A stretch of DNA of 64,000 nucleotides from Caprimulgus europaeus (lineage: Eukaryota > Chordata > Aves > Caprimulgiformes > Caprimulgidae): positions 30,526,515 to 30,590,514 of the forward strand of contig OU015528.1 in assembly GCA_907165065.1 (NCBI GenBank), in the 5' to 3' direction. Positions 10,051 through 22,900 of this stretch are shown piece by piece. The translations under genes were made by a program, and so were the position numbers. Each line of letters opens with the position of its first letter. Within the stretch, counting starts at the first letter, position 1. The notes below the pieces were generated by a model. That model saw only the letters and a program-made list of their open reading frames with translations. It did not search any database and was not told the DNA's origin.

Positions 10051-12390
10051 TGAAAACAAAAATGTTGCCATAACCATGCAGGGGAGCTGGGGTTCTGTCA
10101 GCGTCAGTCTACAAGCCCCCGACGCCACTTCGACCCAAGGCAGAGGAGCTGGTGGGTGACAAGTGCTGGTTTGGCTCCGAGAGATCCCACCTGGGCCATT
10201 TGGCATTTCACTGTCCTGCCGGCATAAAGCCCACCAAAGTGTGTGATTGCAGAAAATAGCACAGAGTTTGAAAACAGCCCCCTAAAACAAATGTTTTTAA
10301 AGGTGTCAGGATTTCATCTAGGACAATAAATGTCATCCAGATATTAGCATATAGGTCTAAACCACATGTTTCTGCAAGTATGATCAAAATCTCCTCATTT
10401 CCTAGAGAGCTCCTGGCAGTGTGTCAATTAAATCTCTGTTTTAAACGTTTGAGCTGAAGAGTTTTCTTTCTCTTCGTAGAGCGGATTTGGTGCAAATTCT
10501 GGTGCCATTGTCGTGAGTGTGGGTTTACCCCCGATTTCACCAGAACCGGAATTTAACCCCTCATTTAGAAACTCTTTCCTTCAGTCGTACAAAAATGCCT
10601 AAGATTACAATGAAGAAATATTACATGAGATGCCAATCCTACTTTGTTTTTAATAAAACTGTCTGTCCCTGCTCATATATGATTGCAGTTAAATTTAGCT
10701 GCAAAAAATAAGTGGAGTTTTTCATACTGGTTCTGCAGGGAGAACGGAAAAGGGTGAAGAATTAAAGATTAGATCTTACTTTGATTACAAAGATGTTTCC
10801 AAAAGTTTTGACTCCAGAAGAGTCTTCCAGCTTAAAATACAAGATTATATGCTTCTGAACAGGCTAGAATTGTGCAAGGCTTTATCATAGGCTTTTTGCT
10901 TTTTTCTGGGCTGGTTGGCCTGTGAGAGGGTACGTGCACCCGCGGCAGCCTGCCACTACCCTCTGCTAGGGTGTCCGTGGCAGTAGGCTAGGAGCACACC
11001 TGCTCCAACAGTGCAAATAGTTGGCATGAGCTTTTCCATAAAAAGCTGCAAAAAAACCCCAAACCCCAAACCTGGAATACAGACAAAAAATGTAGCTGTC
11101 CTAAGTTTCCAGTAAACTATTTCTTTAAAGGTGCCTTTATTCCGAAGCCTAATTTTTATTAATAGTTCAGTGCATTATTCACAGCTTACTGCCTGTTCCA
11201 TCTTACATTGTGAACATCACTGCAGGTATGGGTAAGAAATTAAAACTTTGTGGAATCAAAAACTTTGTACGTCAAACTCACATTCTTATACACACACACA
11301 CACACACACACACGTGTGTGTGCACACACACACAGAGTTTCCCAACTTTTCAACAACAGATCCATATATTACCTTAGCTATACATTATATTAGACCTGGG
11401 AAACTGTGTGCACCACACCACACATCAGTGTGTGTGATGATAGGTTTCATGTCAAACACACAGGGAAATGAAAGCCAAATATCACAAATCTCATAATACC
11501 GCACAGCTACCTGTTTCACATCTGAAGTATCACACCCTGTCATGAGAAGAATTCTTTGCCTGTCTCTCTGACATGCTTTACAGGAGCTGAGCACTGCATA
11601 AATGAATGGTGTTACTCAGGAAACTCTGCTAACAGGTTTTCTGTTGTGCAAACCATGCAAGGATCATAAAACTCTTCACTACTGGGTATGTCATCCATTA
11701 ACAGAAGAGGTGAAACTGTAGGTGTGACAAAGACATAACAGCCAGGCAATAAGATAAGGGTGGTTGTGCTAGTTCAGAGTACTGAGAGTTTGTCAAGTCC
11801 ACATCATCTCAGAAATATCCTTTTCTAACTCATACTCAGTTCCTCTGAATAGCGTTTGTAAGAATTTTTCCAGCGCAAATGGTGGGAAACTTGCCCCAGC
11901 ATCATTGCACTAGGCTGCACTGAGGGATTACATGCAATGTTGAGCACGAAATTCATACTGATTTTTGCTGCATTATAATGGGTCAGACAGGAGTAACCTA
12001 GCGATAGTCTTTGTACCTTTTTTTCCATTCCCAAAATCAGTCAATATTGATGTTTTTATAGATAATATATCTAACCAGGTTGTTGCAAATTTGCTTCTTT
12101 CAAAAGACCTAGGTAATTCAGTGGAGAGTTTTATTGTTCTTTTAAAAAATGTCCTCCTGCTCTAGATATTAAGTAAATTCAGGACTCTTGAGGTTTCTAT
12201 ACTAGTTTAATCAGCATCTAGTCTGATCTTGTTTGCTTCATTCTAGCAGTATTGGTGTGTAGACAGGGTAAGCCTTAGATAAGATGCTATTGTTCAAATT
12301 ATTCAGTATAGTTTCCAGTTTTCCAAGTAGGTGTCCTTTATCAAGCTGAAAGAGTAATGCTCTCCTATCTGACCAAACATGGAGAGGGTT
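10051..12390. other. AVPR1A upstream flank, no gene seen
   Basis: AT-rich sequence apart from a GC-rich hairpin-like segment at 10921-11005 and the CA microsatellite at 11289-11334. No reading frame resembles a known protein. It may hold distal regulatory sequence for the receptor, but nothing here proves that. Confidence 0.6.
11289..11334. repeat. (CA)n/(GT)n microsatellite upstream of AVPR1A
   Basis: About twelve AC units are followed by GTGTGTGTG and then six CA units. The tract alternates purine and pyrimidine almost throughout and is partly self-complementary, so it could adopt Z-DNA or a cruciform. It lies about 1.72 kb upstream of the receptor start codon, with a further GT-rich patch at about 11425-11440. 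Confidence 0.95.
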
Positions 12391-12394
12391 CCTC

Positions 12395-13100
12395 TGCCCA
12401 CATGTGCTGGTTTAAACCACAGTAGGACTATGCAGTCCTGCATTCACTCCCTCCACTCAGTGAGATGGGAAGGGACCTCTTTGGGCACAGCTCCTGGTTC
12501 CAGCATGGGACATCCATGGGCTACAGACGGGCCTCCAGTCCAGCATGCTTCCTCAACCCCCTAGCTCTGGGGGTCCACCCCCACTCTGGCGTTGAGCAAC
12601 TCTGGGCTCTCAATTTCAGTCACATTTGCCCTTGAGCTCAGCTTTTCTGCTCCAGCGTGGAGTCCTCCATAGCCTACACATAGGTATCTGCTTCGCTGTT
12701 GAACCTCCATGGGCTGCAGGGGACCTCATTTACCTTCTCTTACTCTGTGGGTTAAACTGGGTGTTTGAGATTCTCTGTCCTCCCCCTCCATCCTCCTGGC
12801 AATGAAGCTCTTCCTTTGTTTAGGATGATGATTGTCTTTTGTTCAGGCCAATGGCCTCTCCTCCATGTTCTCTCCACCTTCTTCCTTCAAGACAGTCCTT
12901 CCCCTCACAAATATGGATTTGCAGAGGCATTTCTCTACTGCTAATTAGCTCAGCCTGGGCTGGGGGCTGGGGGGGGGAGGGGGGTGGTCCGCCTTGGAGC
13001 CAGGGGAGCTTTCATAAAGCTTCTCACAAGGTGGCCCCTTCCCCCACTACCTAAAACAGTCCCCACACATACACAAACCCAACACAACACAGAAAGCTGT
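12395..13100 (-). mobile_element. Old ERV LTR-like repeat (degraded)
   Basis: A GC-richer block of about 700 bp with several degraded copies of a phrase like CCTCCATGGGCTGCAGGGGA (12530, 12665 and 12708). It ends in a tract rich in CCCAACACAACACA. On the minus strand it begins GTGTTGGG, then gives a stretch about a CTTGTGAGAAGCTT core and GGCTCCAAGGCGGACC. From memory this layout matches a common interspersed LTR of bird genomes, read on the minus strand. The boundaries are approximate, no target duplication was found and no coding remains. The family assignment rests on recall, so confidence is moderate. Confidence 0.5.
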
Positions 13101-16100
13101 AACACAGAAAGTAACTTGGGGAAAAAGCAGTTAATAGCAAACTTGTATAGTACTCTTCTAAAGAGAAAAATTGACACTGGGAAGGCTGCTAGAGAAAATG
13201 AACAACTTTGCCCTGTGGTTCATCTGGAGCTCAGCTTGGAGATGAAGTCTCAGTAAAGAAAATTGAGATTGCTGTTACAAGAAGCCTTTATTTGATCTCG
13301 CTAGGCACACAGCTTTCTGCAACAATGTCTAAGGATGGCAAGGGTTTCTAGCGTATTCTCTATTGGCATACAGGTTTCTGTAAAAGTGCTTAAAGATTGA
13401 CAGATATCTTGGTATGTTGAATTCATTGATGACTGAATGGCTTCTGTAAAATACTAAAAAAACTAATTGGGACATGACCTGGTTTGTTGGCAAATGTAGC
13501 TGTTTTCCATTCATCCCTTTCTGTTGTGGTGGTGACTTTTGCTGCCGTTAGACAGTCTTCATCTCCTCTTCCATGGCAGAAGAAATGCTTTAAGCAAGCC
13601 AAAGGCTCAGGATTTTAATCCTGGGAAATTGACGATGATTTGTTTTCTGCAGAGTAACTTTTCACCAAAAAGTAAGGGGATTTCAGCATAATCTTCTTCA
13701 GGAAAACTAACAGTTGTGAATTGTAGCTACCCATAGTCAAAACATGATTGTCTGCCGGGTTTCATAAAGAGTTGCTCTAGTCATTAGAGTAGCAAAAAAG
13801 CAATATAAGCGAAAAAAGGTCAAACATTTTTAATCAAATAAATTCCTCATGCAGGATGAAGGTTAAAGTAGTGCTAAAAAAAGGAGGACTGTTTATTTGT
13901 AGAGGATTTAGCTATCTTGTCAGATAGCATATAAACCATCTACATAGATACAAACAGCTGTCTCCTAAGATCTGTCTCCAAGTTTGAAGTATCTGTACTG
14001 CTCCCTTCTGCAGACACTATTTAGTAAGTAAGGCTGAGTTTGATAGCCCTTCCCAGAGAGCCATTTAGACACTGCAGATCCCAACCTTTAAAATCATAGC
14101 TACAGGAGCCAAGTATGGGAGAAAGGCCATGTGCTGAGTGAGGGACTGCTAAAAGCTGGGGACTCCAGAGGGGCAAGCAGGCATCCTAGCCATTTACCAT
14201 CCCTGGGAAGGAAATGTCACCTGAAAGCAGGAAGGAAGACATCTGGGTCTCAAAGTGGCCTTCTGAAAAAATGCCTTTTCTACAACCTCTATTGGTCCAG
14301 CTTTTTGGCTACCAGAGCAAAACTAAGTGGAGAATTGCCCCCAGACTTCCTTCAAAACAGATTACAAATACGAATTCAGGGTTCTTAAAAGGCTGTAGTA
14401 CAAGAGCAAGAAATGAGTAAGACTGAGGGCAAACTCCCACTCTGCAAAACATTAAGAAACCTGCTGTAAGAGACAGGCCTTCAGGATTAGCCCTCAGGAT
14501 TTGGTGTGCAAAAGCCCAGTTCATTGTCTGGAAATATCTAAAATCTGCCAGGAAACACAGAGCCTTAAGGTTATGCCCCAAGTTTTCATTGCTTATTAAC
14601 TGAAACCACATCCAGATTCGGATTCTAGTATCTGTAAACGTAGGAAATTGTGTCTGACCACCCCTGTCATACTGTGTTTCTTTCTGTGATGGAGGTTGAG
14701 TGTGGTATTCAAAGCAGTGCTACAGAGCAGCCTATATGCCTAAATGTCACCAGAAGAAGCAGCGTGTTGCCCTTCTCCTCCCTTTGCCTCCTTCATTGCA
14801 GCCTTGCTGACCCGGCTGATAGCAATCAGGGCTTTGGGAGTCAGAGAGTTCAACCATTCCCTTGCAGAAACGTTAACACAGCAGCTTCCCCGCCAGTCTG
14901 GGTTTCAAGGCAGTGAAGGAAATGGGTACTTGGAGGGATGATATTTATAACCTTGTGAGAGGAACATCCCCAATACCATGGTGAAAGCTCCTGCCTTTCT
15001 CCATTGAATCACGTTGCTCAGACTTTCAGCACATCCAAGGCACAATAAAATCTGTTTGAGACAGTTTAACTCAGCCAGCAATCTCTCATTTAATCTGAAG
15101 GATTAAAATAATTAGGCATAAATCCATAGATTCATTCAATGCTGTCTTTGGCAGAAAAGCAAAAATTTGGAATGGAGTTTCCTCATGTACCTTGTGAAAT
15201 GGTATAACCTCAGATTTTCCAGATCTGAAAGAGACAATGCAGCTGCATTGTCATGAGGTTGGTAGTTCAGGTTGCTAACACCACAGTAATTTCATCACTG
15301 CTTTACTGAGAAATAGGATCCAGTCTTTCTAACAGACTGGAGGAGATCCAAATGCCAGCTAGTCTTACAGAAGCTTATGGGACATTCCTTGTTCCAGTTT
15401 CTATGGGACTGTCCTATGTGAGACTGTTCTCTCAGTCAAAAGCCCAATTCTCTCTGGAACAAAGCTAGCTAAAAATGTTTTCATCAAAATTCTTTTTCAT
15501 TAGAATGCCAGTTTGTCAAAACTGCAGTTTTTCATGGGAAAAAACTTTTTTTTTTTTTCCCAACACATATGGCTTGTCAAAATTTAAAAGATTGAGGGAG
15601 ATGGAAAAAGGTATTGATATGCCCAAGAGTAATTTTTTTACCATTTCCATATTGTAGGTGAAATTTTCTGATGCTACTTTATTGGCATGATGCTTTGCAT
15701 TGCTGCCTGAGGAAACATCTAGGGAGGATTAGGGTGTGCAGAGCAACTGTCTCAGTAGAGCTCACATTTGATGTTATCCAGGTTTTGCTCATAGTCATCA
15801 TTGTGCCTCCTAATGGGTCTCCAAAAGAAAAGGGCTCCAGTCCATGATTTGCCACAGCTCTACACAAAACTTGGATAATTGTATGGACTGACACAGGCTT
15901 CTTCAAATCCAAATATAAGGTGCATTGTATAAGCTGTTCTAGAACTTGCAGCTGTGTGGTAAACTTGAACTGAAAACTTGAGACCTGGCAACACAGAGAA
16001 TATTTCATCATTGCCTTAACACATGAGTTTAGGATCCCAAAGGCTGCAGATGCATTGCACTCTAACCTTATTGCATGCAGCATCTTCAACATGCAGAAGA

Positions 16101-19100
16101 AGCAAAGAGCACGTTTCCTCCCTGCTTGCAGTGTATCTTCTCTTATCACATCTGCTGTCCCTATCTGAGCCAGCTGGCCATGCAGGCAGCACAGACTCTC
16201 CCGCTGCTCAGGCCTCCCCAGAGATAAAACAAAATGAATAGTTGTATTGAAGAGGGCACAGGGGGATCAGACATTGAAAGTCAGAGAGAAGAAAGCTGAA
16301 ATACAGGGCAGGGAAGTAGGTGGAGCAGAGTCTGGAGGGTAACACATGGGGATTTAAAAGGAGGATCCAAGCAAGGTGATGGGAGGCAGCCTTGTGTCTC
16401 AGGCACAGGCACAGCAGAGATGCCCTGGTGCCTCAGCCTTAGTTTCTCACTCTGAGATAGATTTGAGGGCTGAAGAAGATCAGAAGAAGCAGAGAGGAAA
16501 AGGGGGAATGATAAATGGTATTTAAATGGTGTATTGAGTGTTGAGTGTCATGGCTGCTGATTTCCTTGGTTTTTTTAAATGTGTGTGGGTGTAGAATGGT
16601 ACTTAGCAGCCCTAGGCCAAACATGGCAAGTCTTTTGTGTAGCTATGGAAGTTGCTGTAAGTTAAGTTATATCATGGCAAGTACTTAGACAGGGACAGCT
16701 TCCTGATGTTAATTACTGCAGCTTAAGGGCCCTTTGAGGTGTTCTTACTTTGTACTTTAAACTAGTACAGCTTATCAATTTCACTCCAAACAAGTTTTAA
16801 GCCGACAGTTTTAAGTAGTCTCCCATTGCACTTTCCTCATCATCCTCTTTAGCAGCTCTATATCATATAGGATTTTACTTGTTCCTTTTATGACCAGAGT
16901 AAAATTTGTGTACTTCTAGGATAAAAAAGGCTACTAAAGCAATAAATTTTAGGGAATAGGAGGTACTAATGAACTAACTAACATGGCAAGAGAAGAAAAG
17001 CACTCCCATGAGATATGGACAAACTATAAGTCAAAGTATATAATTTCATGCCCAGTGAATAAATATTGTTTAATGGTTTCTTGGTAAATTTTGCCATTAC
17101 ATTGCTTATGCTTAATTTGCCAACGACATGATTAGTAAATCATGTGAAATAGCTTGTTTAGACTACAGAAAATAGCTTTGATAAAATTATTTTTTGAACA
17201 GCTGTACAGGGAGGAGCACAGGTGATTGTAGTAGAGCAGCTAGATCCAGATTGCATACAGATAGAGAAGAAGAGTAAAGAGAATTTGAAACAGAATTCTG
17301 GAGTCAGAAGCCAGCACATGGAGATTTCTTGAAATTTTCTTAGGCTTCTAGGAGGATTTATAGATGAACTTTTTCAAAAGGAAAGGAGAAAAAAACCCTT
17401 TTAATTGCATTTGTCCAAAACTAAAAATTAAATCTTTTTAGAACTGACCTTACAGAAGGCTTCTATCCAGGTATGCTTCCAGTAGCCTCTCATGAATGCC
17501 CATATCATTTACTGAAGAGCAAATGGCACTATTTCATACTGGTTGTGATTTTCTCTGCATCTTTTCTAATTGGTACGGAAAACACCATGTTATGTATTTC
17601 ATCTAGGGAAGCCCTGCCTTGGGAATGACCAGGAGAATATTTATAAGGAAGGGTGTAGTTTGTGTACAAATAATATAGCAATGTCATCCAGAACAAGGCT
17701 TCAGACATTGCTCTAGTTAATTTCAGGACATTACAACTGAAGGAATGGCAGTAAAATATGTGATCTAAAACCACATTTGTGCTCAAGTTCTTAGAGACGT
17801 CAGAGTTTGAATAAATTCGATATGTCATATGAAAGAAAATTCTTTGATGTTACAGACTTCATGTTTAAATCAGCTGCTGTTGCTTTATTTCAGTCCTTCC
17901 TGTCTTCGCACTGCAACACTGCAATAGAGCCTTGTATTTTTTAACACTTAAGTCCCTACTTGTGAGAATTCTGCTTTGCTCTAGTTCTTTCATCCTGAAT
18001 AATACGGGTCATCACTATCTTATTATCTCAAGTGAGTTCAAGGAAATGCATGTCCCTGTTTTGAACAAGTCAGCATCCTTCATCTCTTTCTGATATCACC
18101 ACCACCACCATTAAGAGAGGAGATTCGCTTAAGCAGAGATGATCTGATCTTCCCCGGGAGGCTGAGTCTGTTATTCCGAGGGGCAAGTGTATCTCTACAA
18201 CTGCCACAGAATGCACCTATTCTCTTGCCTATTGCTAGTAAACTGTCTATTACATTAGTACTTTCAATGAATATTTATAATGTATTTCTGGTTAAAATTA
18301 ATGTTGATTTGTACAACTGTTATTTACTAATTCCTTGAATTGATTAAGATGACTAGAGTACCATTTTCAGTTCCTGGATATGGTACAATGTCTTCAACAC
18401 TTGTAAGAATACAGCTCCTGCTGGACTGTGACTTAGTGTAGCACCCTTCTAATAGATACTCCCCTTCTGCTCGTTCAATAATACCAAATATTTCTGAGTT
18501 ATGGAACTAGCAGGCGCCTTACTAGCAGAAATAAGAAGCTTTTTAGAGAAGTTTTTTTTGGCTCACTCACTAAGGAAACTCTAAACATTCAGGGTAGCTA
18601 CAGAAGATAACAAAATCAGCAATCAGAAAGAAAAAGTTACTTAAAATGGGTTTTCAGGGAATTTAGAACTGTCAAACTGCCACCTTACAGCCTGAAGCAA
18701 TAAGATAATTATAGTCCAAACTAATTTTGGGTTAGTATAACCAAAGAACCTAGCACAACAAGTAATTAAGTCATTTAAATTATATTCTCTTAGTTTAATG
18801 ATTAGTGAAGGTTTAGAAGATTTTTTTTCAAACTGTAAATTGTTGCAGCTTTCAGGTTCTCAGAAGGAAGCCTTGGAAAGCTCTCTGAAATTAGCAGAGC
18901 TAAATCTGGAAAACTAAAGAACTATGAACTGGTAACGCGTGAATTTATCTGGTAATTCTAGAAAAAGGTTTGATCAGCCAACTCACAATTTATTTTGTAT
19001 ATGCAAGAAGTTCAGGAATAAAAAAGGCAAAGAGAATGTAATCCCAAATTCAGGAAGACTCACAAGGCTTATGAGATACTGTAGTGCTGTCTCAGTCATC

Positions 19101-19287
19101 AATGAGACACTAAAATACTAGCTGAAGTCCTTGGAAAATAGTTTTTTATCTCTGCCAGCACTTTTGGAATACTCCTACAATAGAATAGTAAAAAAAAAAA
19201 AAAAAAAGTGATGCAGTTGTGAAAGGACTCTGTGATTTCCTGAAACAATAGGCTGAAGGATGATCCAGGCAAATGCTTCTAGACCCA
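13101..19287. other. Intergenic, no gene seen
   Basis: About 6 kb of AT-rich DNA. Reading frames are short (up to about 155 codons) and show no domains. A 17-A run lies at about 19191-19207, just before the LTR. I recognise no RNA gene and no well-preserved repeat. Confidence 0.6.
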
Positions 19288-19388
19288 TGTCGTGATTTTA
19301 ACCCAGCCAACAGCCAAACACCACACAGCCACTCACTCACCCTCCCCTGGTGGGAGCGGGGAGAGAATCAAAAGGGTAAAAGTGAGAA

Positions 19389-19478
19389 AACTCATGGGTT
19401 GAGATAAAGACAGTTTAACAGGTAAAGCAAGACAACTCATGGGTTGAGATAAAGACAGTTTAACAGGTAAAGCAAGAC
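19389..19478 (-). repeat. 45-bp perfect tandem duplication inside the LTR
   Basis: Two adjacent identical 45-bp units (19389-19433 and 19434-19478) contain CTCATGGGTTGAGATAAAGA. The sister LTR at 62.2 kb has this segment only once. The perfect identity suggests a recent duplication. A long-read assembly could confirm that it is not an assembly artefact. Confidence 0.93.
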
Positions 19479-19776
19479 AAGGGTTTCATTCACCACTTCC
19501 CCTCGGCAGGCAGGTGTTCAGCCATCTCCAGGAAAGCCGGGCTCCATTGTGCATAACGGTTACTTAGGAAGACAAATGCCATCACTCCAAATGTCCCCAC
19601 TTCCTCCTCCTTCTTCCCCCAGCTTTACATGTTGAGCATGTTGTCATATGGTCTGGGATATCCCTTGGGTCAGTTGGGGTCAGCTGGCCCAGCTGTGTCC
19701 CCTCTCAACTTCTTGTGCACCCCCAGCCTCCTTGCTGGTGAGAGAAGCAGAAAGGCTTTGACTCTGGGTGTGTGCT

Positions 19777-19818
19777 GCTCAGCGGTAACTAAAAAGCACT
19801 GCTCAACAGTAACTAAAA
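19777..19818 (-). repeat. About 24-bp imperfect tandem duplication inside the LTR
   Basis: GCTCAGCGGTAACTAAAA is followed 24 bp later by GCTCAACAGTAACTAAAA. The sister copy at 62.2 kb has a single unit, so this is a duplication private to this copy or its subfamily. Confidence 0.75.
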
Positions 19819-19920
19819 CATCCCTGTATTATCAACACTGTTTTCAGGACAAAACTAAAACATAGCCCCATACCAGCTACTATGAAGAAAATTAACTCTA
19901 TCCCAGCCAAAATCAGCACA

Positions 19921-22900
19921 GCCATAAACTGTGACTCCAACACACCTTATGTTGACTGTGGTCTAAATCATGTATTTAAATGTGAAGGTGCTGTTACTCT
20001 TTAGGCTTAATGGATTTGAATACCATCCATAGTATTAAACTAGATCTGATTAGAAATTCTAGGAATAAACATACATATCTGTTTGTGGTTGCTAGAGATT
20101 CAAGAAATTCATCACCAGTGAGTCATTCTGGACCAAACACTGGTCACATACTTTGGATAGAAGAAATTCTGGAAATGACTACTTGACATACTGAGAAATC
20201 TTCATCTCAACCCCTTCTCATCCTGAAGGACTGGCCACAGTAAATCTTACAATATCACACAGCTTTTCATGGTCCATCATGCCATCTACTCTTCATCCTC
20301 ATAAGCTATTCAATGAGCAAGAGCGTCAAAGTTTTATAGCACCCTTCTCACATTAGCACCCATATTGTTTGCAGCTGGGTGTTTCCCACAACAAATTCGT
20401 GTTTACCATGACTACATTGCCAGGTAGAGATTCAGGTATCTACATCAGCTCTGTGCAGCACTAAAGAGCACTGCTGAAGCTCTGAAAAGGAGTATATAGC
20501 AAGTCCACAGGTACAGTTTGGGAAAACCTCTCTTTAGCAAGGAACTGAGACCTTTTTGTTAGCCCTATGTGATTTGAGATCAGACTCATTTATTAGGAAA
20601 TAATAATGTAAGCTCTTGACATTCTCCCAGCTCTACATTTCTACGATCTTGTAATAAAATATTCTGATGCATGGACATTACAATAACTTGCATTTACATA
20701 ATTTTTATTGCTTATTTTATTCCAACTAAGTAAAAGAAGTTTTAGCTCTGTATTATACTAGGACAGGCTAAGTATTGGGAAGGTAACATTTCATTTTCCC
20801 ATTAAACTCTTTGATGTATATAGACTTGAAAATTTTGCTTTTATGACACATTTTGTTGCCACTTTCCATATCATAGTCTTTTATGATTTGTTTGGAAAAG
20901 TATATTAGGAGAGAACATTGACTTCATAAAAATATGTAAGAGAGATCTTCATTTGCAAATTGAATGCAACCTGCAAATAGTAGGTTGTAAATCAGTTACT
21001 TTTGGTCTTATAAAAGAGTCATATCTTGCTATTTTTCTTTTTTTTTTAAAGATAATATCATCTTATGTCAAGAAAATATGATGGAGAATGGAAAGACTTT
21101 TTAGAAAAGTGCTTAGATTTTAAAAGGCTATAGGAACAAAGTTTCTACCAAACTCAGAGAGGTGAAAGCTGGAGCCACATTTTCAAAAGCTTTACAAATT
21201 TGGAGCAACTACTCAAGATCTCTCTGAGATCTCAACTGCTAATGAAAAATAGTTCTCAAGTTGCTATACTTCCTGAAGAATCTAGAAGTGTTTGATTTTA
21301 CTTAAACTAGAATTTTAAGTTTTAATAATTTCCAGCAGAACTGTAAAAATACTGCTATAGGGAAAATGCAAAGCTTAAAGCATCCTAAGAATTTCCCATT
21401 TCAAGGATAAAGGCGGTATAACCATTAACTTCAGGAAAAATGACAAGTCTGGTGAATATATAGTAACAGACTGCATAGTTGTGAGCCTCCCATGGAGGTA
21501 ATGAAATACTGAAAGAAGGAAAAAAAGGACAAAAATGGACTTTTTAAAACCAAACTGAGCTATAAGATCAATATAAGCTTTCAATTCCCAAAATACTGTG
21601 AGAAGAAAAGGTATAGAAAATCCAGAGTTTAAAAAGTGATTCTTCATTACACCTTCTCCTCTTTACTCAGCATGTTTCTACAAGGAAGACAGGAAAAGAA
21701 GAGAGGACAACTACAGAGCATCAAGATGAGACAAATACCTAAGCTGGCACTATTTCTTAATCTCAGAGGTATCATTTAGACTGCAAAATCCCAGATGAGT
21801 TTGCCAAAACACAGTACAGCTGTTAGAACTCCCTTTAGTACCTGTAGCATGATGTAAAAGATGCCACTTAAATTTAAGCATGATTAGCAATGCCCATTAA
21901 CAAAATTATATTTTGAAAGCTGACATGAACTAACCTCAGCAGAAATATTCAGCAACTCTCAATTTGCTGAATAAGCTCTTTGAATATCTTCTTTGGAGCA
22001 AACGACTTACATAGTTCCATAGATGCTTTGGAGAACACTAGTTATAACTAGCAAAGTGACAGACATGTGCCTGAAGAGGCATTCAGAGAAGTCATTAAAA
22101 TTTGGTCTGCTCTTTCTTACTTGTCTGGATGCTACTGCTGCATGTACTTCGAACAGAATTACTCTGCACTTTATTAACACATCCCCACCTGCCTGACAGT
22201 CTTAATACAATTCCTATTGAAATCAGCAAAGAACTCCAGATAAATTCAAAATGTAAGGACTAGTTTAGCCTTCACAAATTTTAGTTTCTTTGATTGTACT
22301 GCAGATGTTCTTTTAAGATGACAGATAGAGAAATTAGTATTGGCTTGTAGATTAATCAAGCAATTTAGTCTTTCACAGCATTATTATGCACTTTTATGCA
22401 ATTCAGCTCATCAATGTGCAAGAAGTTTAATTTTGAAGTGCAACATGCAAAAACTTTGCCTGATTGCTCTGCTTGAAGAGGAAAATTCTCTCTTAGGTGT
22501 TTGTTACCAAGTTCACATAGTAACAAAAGCATTTTTCTGAAAGAGTTTGGTTTATCTGCAGAATGAGGCTATTTCTTCTGTAGTAAGAATAAACACAGAT
22601 AAAAATTATGTTGGGCCATACAGATCTCTTTAGACTTTCTGGAACCAAACGATAAGGCAATCCTCAAGGAACTGTCAGGCATATTGAACATTGCAGTGAA
22701 ACAAGCAGATATGCAGGGCAATAGAAAGAAACAGAATGGGGTTTAATATAAGTTGAAGTCTTGGTGGTTTTGTTTCACTTCCTAGAATGTGAGTTGAATT
22801 TTAGCAAGTGCATTGGGATCTATGGCTACCAAGTAAGCATTTGCGCAATAGATGATTGCACGAGATACACAGCTGGGCAGACCGAGCTGTCCCATATAGG

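Larger units (their letters stand above)
19288..19920 (-). mobile_element. Solo LTR, ERVL-like avian family
   Basis: On the minus strand it starts TGTGCTGATTTTGGCTGGGA and ends with a GGGTTAAAATCACGACA-type terminus, so it has TG...CA ends. Its body is closely similar to the plus-strand copy at 62171-62771 across the whole length; the stretch around the TATA box and the CACAAGAAGTTG segment is nearly identical by eye. No gag or pol sequence flanks it, hence a solo LTR. Flanking bases (ACCCA and GCCAT) do not give a clean 5-bp duplication unless the edge shifts by one base. The TATA motif appears mutated (TGTAAA). It carries two small tandem duplications absent from the other copy. Confidence 0.88.

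Noticed and set aside
8372..10159. Very long plus-strand open frame (595 codons) over the CpG island
   Set aside because: It is antisense to AVPR1A exon 1 and its promoter. GC-rich sequence has few stops, and the translation is Arg/Ala/Pro-rich with no domain. The minus frame is the real gene.
12839..13256. Open frames around 13 kb
   Set aside because: They lie in, or run out of, the degraded LTR-like repeat and have no recognisable domain.
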